From Thermococcus paralvinellae (GTDB lineage Archaea; Methanobacteriota_B; Thermococci; Thermococcales; Thermococcaceae), in contig NZ_CP006965.1 of NCBI RefSeq assembly GCF_000517445.1, forward strand, positions 124,001-188,000: a stretch of DNA of 64,000 bases, written 5' to 3'. Made by a program: the position numbers and the translations under genes. The notes under the pieces are model-generated. The model was not told the origin of the DNA. It did not search any database and saw only the letters and a program-made list of their open reading frames with translations. Of this stretch, positions 48,858-59,902 are shown piece after piece. Within the stretch, counting starts at the first letter, position 1. Each line of letters opens with the position of its first letter.

Positions 48858-49164
48858 AAAACTATTCAAAAAATCAGAAAGAGACATTGAGAAAATTGAA
48901 ATAGTCTCAAGAAAGCCAGTTGGCAAGTTTAGGGTTCTCCAGGTTTTCCAAATTTTAGGAAGGCAGGTTTTAAGCGGAGAAGTTCTTGAGGGTATTATAT
49001 ATCCGGGATACAAGGTCAAGGGAAAAGACGTTGGAGTAGTAATGGCGATTGAAAAAGAGCATAGAAGAGTTGACTTTACAGTTTCTGGAGATAGTGTGGC
49101 GCTAATTCTCGAGAATAAGATGAGAGTCGAAAAAGGAGAGGTTCTTGAAGTTTACCAGTCCTAA
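48844..49164 (+). CDS. Small beta-barrel protein similar to EF-Tu domain 2
   Basis: A 106-residue protein with a basic amphipathic N-terminus (MGLFRKLFKKSERD) and a beta-barrel core. The core pattern GRQVLSGEVLEGIIYPGYKVKG...VDFTVSGDSVALILENK matches domain II of translational GTPases such as EF-Tu and IF2. There is no GTPase domain. ATG 48844 or 48838 could be used. It overlaps the DUF257 gene, so the two are co-expressed. Its function is unknown. Confidence 0.75.
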   Translation: MGLFRKLFKKSERDIEKIEIVSRKPVGKFRVLQVFQILGRQVLSGEVLEGIIYPGYKVKGKDVGVVMAIEKEHRRVDFTVSGDSVALILENKMRVEKGEVLEVYQS

Positions 49165-49211
49165 CTTAAGGCTTAAAAGTTCATAAGCTTAGCTCTTTTT
49201 GGTGGTGGAGG

Positions 49212-50057
49212 ATGATAATCTTTGATAATCACTTTCACGTTGACCCTTATAAAGGGCTCTTCCTTGAGGCTGTTAAGCAGTTTCACAGAGCAGGTGGAAC
49301 ACATCTCAATGTGGTCTACAAAACAGCTCACGATTACGGCTTTGCTGGGATGAAAGCAGAGGACTTCATGAAAGCTATAGACTTCCATATAAAACTCGTT
49401 GAGAAAATAAACAAAGATACTCCAGTGAGGGCTTTTGCTGTTGTCGGAGTTCATCCAGCTGAGTTCGTATATTTAGCTGAAAAGAAGGGCTTGGAATATG
49501 CTAAGGATGAGGTCATGAAAGCTCTGGAATATGCCCAAAAGCTGTGTCTTGAGGGTAAAGCAATAGCCATCGGAGAAATCGGCAGACCCCATTTTGAGGT
49601 TAGCGAGGAGATTTGGGATGCGAGCATTGAGCTGATGAAGTATGGGATGGCTCTTGCTAAAGAAGCTGATTGTGCTGTTCAATTGCATACAGAGAGCTTC
49701 ACAGAAGAGAAGTTCAGGGAGCTTGGAAAAATAGTTAGGGAAGTTGGAATAAAGCCGTATAAAGTTGTCAAGCACTATTCCCCACCTCTTGTGAAAATTG
49801 CAGAGGAAGTTGGAGTTTTTCCCTCAATTTTGGCGAGCAAAAAGGCTATGATGGAGGCTATAATGCAGGGCAATAGGTTTTTCATGGAGACTGATTATAT
49901 TGATGATAAAAGAAGGCCTGGAGCCGTGTTAGGGCCAAAGACCGTGCCAAAAAGAACGAAGGCTTTCCTCCAGCAGGGAATCTTCACTGAAGAAGATGTT
50001 TACAAAATCCATGTTGAGAATCCAAAAAAAGTGTATGGAGTGGAGATGGAAGAGTAG
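49212..50057 (+). CDS. TatD-family metal-dependent hydrolase
   Basis: A 281-residue amidohydrolase-fold enzyme. Metal-binding motifs are the N-terminal DNHFHVDP, VVGVHPAEFVYL, the glutamate in IGEIGRPHF, and later QLHTESF, KHYSPP and METDY. TatD proteins are DNases or 3'-5' exonucleases; archaeal relatives are poorly known. ATG 49212 follows GGTGGTGGAGG. Confidence 0.85.
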   Translation: MIIFDNHFHVDPYKGLFLEAVKQFHRAGGTHLNVVYKTAHDYGFAGMKAEDFMKAIDFHIKLVEKINKDTPVRAFAVVGVHPAEFVYLAEKKGLEYAKDEVMKALEYAQKLCLEGKAIAIGEIGRPHFEVSEEIWDASIELMKYGMALAKEADCAVQLHTESFTEEKFRELGKIVREVGIKPYKVVKHYSPPLVKIAEEVGVFPSILASKKAMMEAIMQGNRFFMETDYIDDKRRPGAVLGPKTVPKRTKAFLQQGIFTEEDVYKIHVENPKKVYGVEMEE

Positions 50058-50203
50058 TTAATTCCTTATCGCTTTTTCTGTCTTAGTGGATTAATATCAA
50101 GTTATACATAGAGAAGGAAAAATGAGCTTTGGTACTATTTGATATTATAGATCACAAAAACCTTATTAACCTACATTGGTAAAACATTTATGGTGAAAGT
50201 AGG

Positions 50204-50436
50204 ATGGTTACTGTAAAAGTTTCCTCAAAAGGTCAAATTGTTTTACCAAAATCAATTCGAGAAAAGTTTGGGATAAAAGCAGGGGATGAAGTGGAGATAT
50301 TAGACCTAGGGAATGAACTGATTATAGTACCTATTAAAAAGGACATAAAGCTCAGAGGACTTGTGAAGTTTGACAAACCGGTGACAGAAATTCTCAAAGA
50401 AGTTAGAGAAGAGGAAGAAAAGCTGGAGGCAAAGAA

Positions 50437-50440
<4 letters not shown>
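50204..50440 (+). CDS. vapB: VapB-type AbrB-fold antitoxin
   Basis: A 78-residue protein whose first 45 residues form an AbrB/SpoVT swapped-hairpin DNA-binding domain (KVSSKGQIVLPKSIREKFGIKAGDEVEIL). The C-terminal tail is acidic and helical, the usual toxin-binding part. It overlaps the PIN toxin gene by four bases. It probably represses its own promoter in the 146 bases upstream, where I found no clear operator. Confidence 0.9.
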
Positions 50441-53049
<2,609 letters not shown>

Positions 53050-53097
53050 ATCTCCTACCTTTTTCTGTTTTGCTCCTAAAATTTATAGCGTTTTTCA

Positions 53098-53610
53098 CTA
53101 AAGGCTCATGAAGCCAAGGGCCTCTTCTGTGTCCAAATTGATTATCTTGATTTCTCTCTTTTTTGTGTCAAGAAATGCAATGCTTTTAACTCCAGTGAGA
53201 TATCCACATACTTCTCCGGGATTTACAAGTATGCTCCGTCCTGTTTCTCTGATTTCATATTTGTGAGTGTGCCCCCTTACTATCACATCATACAGTTGAC
53301 TTCTTGCAAAAGCCTCAACTATTTTTTCATTTGTTCCATGAAGAACTATGATTTTCATTCCATCTGCATTAATTTCAAGTATTTCCTCTGAGATTCCTAG
53401 GGCCTTACTTAGGCCTTTTCTCTCTCCATCGTTATTCCCAAAAACTCCTTTTAATGGTGCTTTTAGTTTTGAGAGTTCTCTTTTAACGAAGGGGGCTACA
53501 TAATCTCCTGCATGAATTACCAAATCAACCTTTTCCCTATTAAAAAGCTCAACAGCTTTCGCTATAGCAGGTAGATTGTCATGAGTATCGCTCATTATCC
53601 CAATTAACAT
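53098..53610 (-). CDS. YfcE/MJ0936-type phosphodiesterase
   Basis: A 170-residue single-domain metallophosphoesterase. Motifs are the metal-binding SDTHDN, HAGDYVAP, GNNDGE, LHGTNE and RGHTHKYE, the full set for the binuclear site. Homologues hydrolyse phosphodiesters, but the natural substrate is unknown. ATG 53610 follows GGTGG; three upstream in-frame codons overlap that site. Confidence 0.88.
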   Translation of the reverse strand: MLIGIMSDTHDNLPAIAKAVELFNREKVDLVIHAGDYVAPFVKRELSKLKAPLKGVFGNNDGERKGLSKALGISEEILEINADGMKIIVLHGTNEKIVEAFARSQLYDVIVRGHTHKYEIRETGRSILVNPGEVCGYLTGVKSIAFLDTKKREIKIINLDTEEALGFMSL

Positions 53611-53671
53611 GATTACCACCTTAGTCCTATTTTTCTTCAGGGTTTATAGAGTTTCCTGTGACAATGCTGTT

Positions 53672-53708
53672 TATGTGGGAAAGTTTAAGAAATCTTAACA
53701 TCCACATA
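53672..53708 (+). promoter_or_regulatory. Nested inverted repeats upstream of gins23-mcm
   Basis: An outer repeat TATGTGG (53672-53678) / CCACATA (53702-53708) encloses an inner palindrome TTAAGA-AA-TCTTAA (53685-53698). The inner part overlaps the most likely TATA region of the gins23-mcm operon, so it could be an operator or a structured promoter. Confidence 0.4.
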
Positions 53709-53733
53709 GTAGATGACACAATAGGTGATGCTC

Positions 53734-54228
53734 ATGCTCACGGGTAGGGCTCTAGTTGCCGTAAAGTTGCTCAAACCTTTTGGTGATTGGAAAGCTGGAG
53801 ATATGGTGTTAATTGAAGACTGGAAGGCTAAAGAACTATGGGAAAGTGGAGTAGTTGAGATAATAGACGAATCCGATAAAGTGATTATTGAACTTGAAAA
53901 AGCCATCACAGAAGAGAGAGAAAATAAACCATTAGCAGATATCGATGAATCCTTATATGAACGTGCAGAATTCTATATTTACTACCTCTCAAAACTCCTT
54001 CAAGATGGTCAGTCTTTACCTCCAGAGTCTTTAAAGGCTTATTTAGCTAAACTAAGCAATCTTAAAGAAAAATACGAAGAATTAAAAACTATACGATTTG
54101 GGAAGATTTTAAAAACTGTGATGTTGAGACCAAATAGCCTTGAGGTGTTATCAAAACTAGCCCCTGAGGAGAGAGAAATCTATCTTCAAATGTCGAAAAT
54201 TAGAATCAAGTGGCTTGGTGAGGGCTAA
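53734..54228 (+). CDS. gins23: GINS complex subunit Gins23
   Basis: One of the two archaeal GINS subunits, a partner that activates the MCM helicase within the replisome. The 164-residue all-alpha protein has an N-terminal beta segment (LVAVKLLKPFGDWKAGDMVLIEDWKA) and the A-domain helix ERAEFYIYYLSKLL. Position directly before mcm is the known Pyrococcus arrangement for Gins23. ATG 53734 follows GGTGAT; GTG 53725 lies in that site. The stop overlaps the mcm ATG by one base. Confidence 0.88.
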   Translation: MLTGRALVAVKLLKPFGDWKAGDMVLIEDWKAKELWESGVVEIIDESDKVIIELEKAITEERENKPLADIDESLYERAEFYIYYLSKLLQDGQSLPPESLKAYLAKLSNLKEKYEELKTIRFGKILKTVMLRPNSLEVLSKLAPEEREIYLQMSKIRIKWLGEG

Positions 54229-57200
54229 TGGATAAAGAGGAAATGATTAAAGGGTTCCTTGAGTTTTTTAATAGCTACTCTGATGAGAGAGGTAATAAAG
54301 TATACCTAAATAAGATAAAAGACTTATTAACAATTATCCCCAAGCGTTCACTTTCAATAAATTGGGCACATCTTAACTCTTTTAATCCGGAGTTAGCCAA
54401 ATGCCTCATAAACAATCCCGAAGAGGTTATTTTAGCAGCTGAGGATGCTATCAGGACTATTCTTCAAGAAAAATTTATGGAAGAGGATTTGCATATCCAT
54501 GCACGCTTTTACAACTTGCCGAAAACTCTTCTAGTTAAGGAACTGGGTAGTGAACACATAAACAAGCTCATTCAAGTTGAGGGGATTATTACTAGAATGA
54601 GTGAGGTCAAGCCGTATGTATCTAAGGCTGTTTTTGTGTGTAAGGACTGTGGAAATGAGATGATTCGTCTGCAAAAACCTTTTGCTTCCTTAATTAAGCC
54701 CACTAGGTGTGATCAGTGTGGAAGTAAAAACATTGAGCTCGATGTTGATAAGAGCAATTTCATCAATCTGCAGACATTTAGACTGCAAGATAGACCTGAA
54801 AGCTTGAAAGGTGGACAAATGCCTCGCTTCGTTGATGCAATTCTATTGGACGATTTAGTTGACTCTGCTTTGCCGGGTGATAGGGTTATAATAACTGGCA
54901 TTTTAAGGGTGATTTTGGAGCAGAGAGAAAAGAAGCCGATTTTTAAAAAGATACTTGAGGTCAACCATATAGAGCAGATAAGCAAAGAGATAGAGGAACT
55001 TGAGATTACGCCAGAGGATGAGCAGAAGATTAGAGAATTAGCTAAGAGAAAGGACATAGTTGATGCAATTGTAGATTCAATAGCTCCTGCCATATACGGC
55101 TATAAAGAAGTCAAGAAAGGAATAGCATTAGCTCTTTTTGGTGGTGTTACGAGGCAGTTGCCTGATGGTACTAAGTTGAGAGGTGAGAGCCACGTTCTGC
55201 TTGTTGGAGATCCTGGTGTGGCAAAGTGTGTTGATTATGATACAAAGATAGTTCTATCTGATGGTAGCTTAGCAAAGATTGGGGATATTGTTGAAGAGGC
55301 TATAAGAAAAGCAGAAGTCTCTGGAACACTCGGTAAAGTAAATGATGGTGTTTATGCACCAATTAATTTAGAGCTGTATGCATTGGACGCCAAAACTCTC
55401 AAAATTAGAAAAGTTAAGGCAAACATAGCTTGGAAGAGAATGGCACCTGAAAAGATGTACAAGATAAGAACAAAGAGTGGAAGGGAAATTAAGGTAACTC
55501 CGACTCATCCATTCTTTATCTTTGAAGAAGGACAGTTCAAGACAAGAAAAGCAGAGGAGCTTAAAGTTGGTGATTTAATTGCAGTCCCACGCGAGATTAA
55601 GGTAAATGGGAAGCCTGTTAAATTAAGTGGAATTCAAATTAGAGAGTCCAAGGCAAACAATGGTGTCCATCTTAAGCTCCCTGAGTTCGCTGATGAGGAG
55701 TTTTGGTATGTTATTGGATTGCTTGTTGGAGAAGGGTATGCTCAAAATCGTGATGGAAGTGCTACCGTCTACTTTACCAATGATGACAGCACATTAATAT
55801 TAACGGTTTATAACTACCTTAGAAAACTCGGTCTTAATCCAACTATAAGGAACTCTCACAAAGGAAAGAGTGCTAAGGAAGTCTATGTATGTAGCATAGA
55901 GTTCTACAGCCTATTGGAGGCTTTGGGAATAGCAACAAAGTCAGCTGAAAAGGTTGTTCCACCTCAGCTGTTTGGTGCGAGGCTATCGGATATAGTTGCA
56001 TTTCTTAGGGGTTACTTTGATGCTGAAGGGACTGTAGACAGGAAGAGGCCAAAGATTACTGTAGTTTCAGCGTCAAAAGAACTTATCAAAGGGATTCAGC
56101 ATCTTCTCTTAAGATTGGGTGTGAAATCTCAGCTTCATGCTACTAAAGCAAGAGCCACAAATGGCAAAATGAAAGAGACAAAAACTTATTATCGCTTGTT
56201 CATAACTGGTGAGGATGTAATTAAGTTTGCTAAAAATATTGGCTTTAGCATTGAAAGAAAGAAGGAGTTATTAGAGTCTGTTATAGCAGTTGACTTTAAC
56301 ACGAATACTGACATTATTCCGGGAGTGGGGAGTCTATTAAAAGAAATCCGTCTCGAGCTTGGACTTAGGCAGAAAGATATGGGAATAAATCGTTCAACTT
56401 ATCTTCACTATGAGAGGAATGACAGACGGCCAAGTAGGGAAAAGTTAAAGAAAATAGTTGAAACCCTAAAGCATTATCAGAATGAAAAAGTTGCTGATAA
56501 AGTAACATTGCTTGATCTTCTTGCTAATTCGGATATTTACTGGGATGAGATTGAAGCAATTGAGGAATATGCTCCTGAACATCCATGGGTATATGACCTT
56601 CAAGTTCCCGAGCATCACAACTTTATCGCAAACGATTTCTTTGTCCATAACAGCCAAATTTTACGCTATGTTGCTAATCTAGCTCCGAGAGCGATCTATA
56701 CGAGTGGTAAGTCAAGTTCGGCAGCCGGTCTTACGGCCGCAGCTGTGAGAGATGAGTTCACGGGCTCTTGGGTTCTTGAAGCGGGTGTTTTGGTGCTGGC
56801 AGATGGTGGTTTCGCACTAATTGACGAGTTCGACAAGATGAGCGATAGGGATAGGAGTGCCATACATGAAGCGCTTGAGCAACAGAGCTATCATAGGGAT
56901 TTCGAACTTCTCCTTGCTGACGGTAGAAAGGTGAAGATTGGTGAATTTGTAGATAAACTCATTGAGAAGAACCGTGACAGGGTTATTATTGGAAAGGATA
57001 CAGAAATTCTTCCTATTGATGATATTTACCTGCTCGCCTATGATCTTAAGAGAAAGGAAGTCATAAAAGTCAAAGCCGACCGTGTGAGCAGACATAAAGC
57101 ACCTGACTACTTCATCAAGCTCCGCTTTTCTAATGGACGAGAGATTGTTGTAACTCCAGAACATCCAATAATGGTTTGGGAGAAGGGTAAGATAAAGGAA

Positions 57201-59213
57201 AAGCCAGCAGAGAAAGTTAGAGAAGGTGATATTGCACTGGGCGTTAGAAACTATACACTTAATGCTAATGTCCAAATTGACGAGGACACGGCAAAGTTCC
57301 TTGGCTTCCTGCTCTCTGAGGGCTTCACCTATGCCAATCCTGACAACGGTTATTATGAGATAGGTTTCACAAATACGGATGAGAAACTTGTCGAGGAGTT
57401 CAAGTCTATCCTTGAGAAACTTGGCATGAAATACAACATCCACATCAGAGAGAGGCCTGGAGAGAAGAAGCTTTACACAGTGAGGGTTATCTCCAAGGAG
57501 TTCTACAGTAAGCTAAGAAAAGAGTTCCCAGAAGCTTTTCCTGAGAAGAGGGGAGAAAGACCAGCACGCAGAAAGAGAGTTCCTGCAAAGATAGTTGGAG
57601 CAAATGAAAAGGTTAAACGTGCCTTCCTTAATGCATTCTTTAAGGGGGATGGCTTCGTTGATAAATATCGCGTTGGATTGAGTACGTCTTCAAAATTAAT
57701 GGCTGAAGATCTGCAGGATGTGCTCCTTAGTCTTGGAATATACTCTTATATCTTCGAGGAGAGGCGTGGAGATAAGCTTTACTACAAGGTCATAATCAGT
57801 GGTACTGAGGATATGAAGCGCTTTGCGGAAATAGTAAATGATGATCCAAAGATTGAGAAGATTAAAAAGCTCATTGAAACCTCTAAGAATAAGAGGAATT
57901 ATCGTGATGTAATCCCGAGAGAGATTCTTAAAGAGCTTAGAGATATTCTGAATGTTCTTCACATCAACGATGGTAGTCTGACAACCAATATAAGACGTGG
58001 CTACAACGCTAACAGGCTCACAGCTCTTGACTACATCAGGAAAGCTGAGAAAACGATCGAGAGGTTGAAAAAAGCGTGTGAAAATAGGGACGTGAAAATG
58101 CTCAGAAAGCTTGTCAGCGTAAAAGAACTCTCTGAAAAACTCGGTGTTTCATATTCCACTCTGCTCTATAGACTCAAGCATGGACATGAGGGTAGCGTTA
58201 GAGTGCTTATCGAAGAGGCAAGAAAAAGACTTGAAGACGTTGAAAGTGATCTCAGCAAGATAAAGCCGCTAATAGAGGGTAACATCCGCTTTCTCAGAGT
58301 TGTGAAAGCTGAGAGGGTACCGAACACAGATTCGAAATGGGTTTACGATGTTACAGTTGAGCCATATCACCTCTTTATTTCCCATGGACTAATTTTACAC
58401 AATACGATCAGCATCTCAAAAGCGGGCATTACAGCAACTTTAAACGCAAGAACAACAGTTATTGCCGCTGCAAATCCAAAACATGGAAGGTTCAACAAGA
58501 TGAAGCCTCTTCCGGAGCAGCTTGATTTACCACCAACTCTGCTCAGCAGATTTGATCTCATATTTGTCCTCATAGATGAGCCTAATGAAAAGCTTGATTC
58601 TGAAATTGCATCCCACATTTTGAAAGTTAGAAAAGGAGAAGCTGAAGCTATAACTCCAAAGATTCCGTATGATTTGCTCAAAAAATACATAGCTTATGCA
58701 AGGAAGAATATCCATCCCGTTCTCAGCAAGGAAGCCATGGATGAAATTCTCCACTATTATGTTAAGATGAGAAAGGGTCTTAAAAAGACTACCGAGAGTG
58801 AAGGTGTAAAGCCAATTCCAATAACTGCCAGACAGCTTGAAGCATTGATAAGACTTAGCGAAGCACATGCAAGGATGCGTTTGAGTGAGGTAGTTACAAG
58901 AGAAGATGCAAGAGAAGCGATAAAGCTTGTGGAATATGCCTTAAGGCAGATAGCTGTTGATGAAGAGGGCGTCATGGATATTTCAATCCTTGAAGTTGGA
59001 AAGTCTGCGAGGAAGATAAACAAGGTTGATAAACTGTTGGAAATAATTGAGGCTCTTCAAGATCAATCAGAATACGGTGCTCCAATAGATGACATAATCA
59101 AGGAGGCTATGAGAGCGGGAATTGACAAGAAAGAAGTTAGAAGGCTTATTGAAGATCTTAAAGCTAGTTCAAGGATTTATGAACCAAGGAACGGGTACTA
59201 TAAAATACTGTGA
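54228..59213 (+). CDS. mcm: Replicative MCM helicase precursor with two inteins
   Basis: The replicative DNA helicase, written as a 1661-residue precursor with two inteins. Removing them leaves 680 residues, the usual archaeal MCM length. The extein has a zinc motif (CKDCGNEMI...CDQCGSKN, about 137-165), Walker A GDPGVAK with its final Ser supplied after splicing, Walker B LIDEFDKM (about 863-870) and an arginine finger LLSRFDLIF after the second intein. The C-terminus ends in a winged helix. Intein 1 splits Walker A and intein 2 splits EALEQQ-TISISK, so no ATPase can form before both are removed. Confidence 0.97.
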   Translation: MDKEEMIKGFLEFFNSYSDERGNKVYLNKIKDLLTIIPKRSLSINWAHLNSFNPELAKCLINNPEEVILAAEDAIRTILQEKFMEEDLHIHARFYNLPKTLLVKELGSEHINKLIQVEGIITRMSEVKPYVSKAVFVCKDCGNEMIRLQKPFASLIKPTRCDQCGSKNIELDVDKSNFINLQTFRLQDRPESLKGGQMPRFVDAILLDDLVDSALPGDRVIITGILRVILEQREKKPIFKKILEVNHIEQISKEIEELEITPEDEQKIRELAKRKDIVDAIVDSIAPAIYGYKEVKKGIALALFGGVTRQLPDGTKLRGESHVLLVGDPGVAKCVDYDTKIVLSDGSLAKIGDIVEEAIRKAEVSGTLGKVNDGVYAPINLELYALDAKTLKIRKVKANIAWKRMAPEKMYKIRTKSGREIKVTPTHPFFIFEEGQFKTRKAEELKVGDLIAVPREIKVNGKPVKLSGIQIRESKANNGVHLKLPEFADEEFWYVIGLLVGEGYAQNRDGSATVYFTNDDSTLILTVYNYLRKLGLNPTIRNSHKGKSAKEVYVCSIEFYSLLEALGIATKSAEKVVPPQLFGARLSDIVAFLRGYFDAEGTVDRKRPKITVVSASKELIKGIQHLLLRLGVKSQLHATKARATNGKMKETKTYYRLFITGEDVIKFAKNIGFSIERKKELLESVIAVDFNTNTDIIPGVGSLLKEIRLELGLRQKDMGINRSTYLHYERNDRRPSREKLKKIVETLKHYQNEKVADKVTLLDLLANSDIYWDEIEAIEEYAPEHPWVYDLQVPEHHNFIANDFFVHNSQILRYVANLAPRAIYTSGKSSSAAGLTAAAVRDEFTGSWVLEAGVLVLADGGFALIDEFDKMSDRDRSAIHEALEQQSYHRDFELLLADGRKVKIGEFVDKLIEKNRDRVIIGKDTEILPIDDIYLLAYDLKRKEVIKVKADRVSRHKAPDYFIKLRFSNGREIVVTPEHPIMVWEKGKIKEKPAEKVREGDIALGVRNYTLNANVQIDEDTAKFLGFLLSEGFTYANPDNGYYEIGFTNTDEKLVEEFKSILEKLGMKYNIHIRERPGEKKLYTVRVISKEFYSKLRKEFPEAFPEKRGERPARRKRVPAKIVGANEKVKRAFLNAFFKGDGFVDKYRVGLSTSSKLMAEDLQDVLLSLGIYSYIFEERRGDKLYYKVIISGTEDMKRFAEIVNDDPKIEKIKKLIETSKNKRNYRDVIPREILKELRDILNVLHINDGSLTTNIRRGYNANRLTALDYIRKAEKTIERLKKACENRDVKMLRKLVSVKELSEKLGVSYSTLLYRLKHGHEGSVRVLIEEARKRLEDVESDLSKIKPLIEGNIRFLRVVKAERVPNTDSKWVYDVTVEPYHLFISHGLILHNTISISKAGITATLNARTTVIAAANPKHGRFNKMKPLPEQLDLPPTLLSRFDLIFVLIDEPNEKLDSEIASHILKVRKGEAEAITPKIPYDLLKKYIAYARKNIHPVLSKEAMDEILHYYVKMRKGLKKTTESEGVKPIPITARQLEALIRLSEAHARMRLSEVVTREDAREAIKLVEYALRQIAVDEEGVMDISILEVGKSARKINKVDKLLEIIEALQDQSEYGAPIDDIIKEAMRAGIDKKEVRRLIEDLKASSRIYEPRNGYYKIL
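55227..56651 (+). other. Intein 1 in MCM (Walker A site)
   Basis: Residues 334-808 (475 aa) are inserted after GDPGVAK. The intein starts with Cys (CVDYDTKIVL, block A), has TPTHPF (block B) and ends FFVHN before Ser+1. Two LAGLIDADG-type endonuclease motifs are present: YVIGLLVGEGY (about 493) and LRGYFDAEGTV (about 592). An XRE-like helix-turn-helix follows (LKEIRLELGLRQKDMGI onward, about 702-749) and lies between endonuclease and C-terminal splicing blocks. Key residues look intact, so it should splice, and endonuclease activity is possible. Confidence 0.93.
56886..58403 (+). other. Intein 2 in MCM (ALEQQ/TISISK site)
   Basis: Residues 887-1392 (506 aa) are inserted after EALEQQ. The first residue is Ser (SYHRDFELLLADGRKV), not Cys. 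Block B is TPEHPIMVW and the end is GLILHN before Thr+1. LAGLIDADG-type motifs are FLGFLLSEGFT and FLNAFFKGDGFV. A second helix-turn-helix (LSEKLGVSYSTLLYRLKHG, about 1300) lies before the C-terminal splicing block. It is probably active in splicing. Confidence 0.92.
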
Positions 59214-59258
59214 AAAGGTTATAAAGGGGAATGAATAGCTTCCTACGGAGGTGTTAAT

Positions 59259-59687
59259 ATGGGAGAGAAGTATGACTATTACGATTATGAGAAACTTTTA
59301 GAGAAAGCTTACGATGAATTACCGGAGAATGTTAAGCAACATACGTCAAGATTTGAAGTACCAGTTGCCATAGTTACAATTGAGGGTAACAAGACGATCA
59401 TAGAAAACTTTAGGGACATAGCAGAGGCTATGAACAGAGATCCAAATCACCTGCTTAAGTTCATTCTGAGAGAAGTTGCTACTGCTGGAACTCTCGAAGG
59501 TAGAAGAGTTGTTCTTCAGGGTAGGTTTACCCCATACCTTATAGCAAATAAGATGAAGAAGTACCTCAAGGAATACGTCATCTGTCCAGTGTGTGGCTCA
59601 CCAGATACAAAGATTACCAAGAAGGGTAGATTCCACTATCTCAAGTGTGAAGCATGTGGTGCAGAAACGCCAATTGCTCACCTGTGA
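59259..59687 (+). CDS. eif2b: Translation initiation factor aIF2 beta subunit
   Basis: Part of the aIF2 complex that brings initiator tRNA to the ribosome. The 142-residue protein has the N-terminal alpha-helix [16 protein letters not shown], the central [21 protein letters not shown] and a C-terminal zinc ribbon [22 protein letters not shown] followed by CEACG. ATG 59259 follows GGAGGTG. It follows mcm by about 45 bases and may be co-transcribed. The 215 bases after it hold no gene that I can see. Confidence 0.95.
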   Translation: MGEKYDYYDYEKLLEKAYDELPENVKQHTSRFEVPVAIVTIEGNKTIIENFRDIAEAMNRDPNHLLKFILREVATAGTLEGRRVVLQGRFTPYLIANKMKKYLKEYVICPVCGSPDTKITKKGRFHYLKCEACGAETPIAHL

Positions 59688-59902
59688 TGTACTTCATAGA
59701 ATTCTTTATCTTTCATATTTCCTCTGCTATCCTTTTTTCTTCAGCTTTGTTCATTGAGTTTACAAAATTAATTATGATGACTTGAATTTTGATTACCTAA
59801 TTCTGGCTGGCTTTCCTTATTAAGCTCTTATTTTGCAAGTATAAAAACCCTTTTAAACTTTACAAACTACAAATTTTAGACTAATGCTAATGGGGGATTT
59901 CT

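Noticed and set aside
50058-50203. Operator for vapBC autoregulation
   Set aside because: Only imperfect partial symmetry was seen before vapB; not enough to call.
56817-57443. 208-codon open frame on the minus strand inside mcm
   Set aside because: It lies entirely across intein 2 and the MCM extein, which carry clear motifs on the plus strand; its composition is low-complexity hydrophobic and it has no ribosome site.
59688-59902. C/D-box small RNA candidate (ATGATGA near 59775)
   Set aside because: A box-C-like sequence is present, but no CTGA D box or paired C'/D' boxes at suitable spacing were found.
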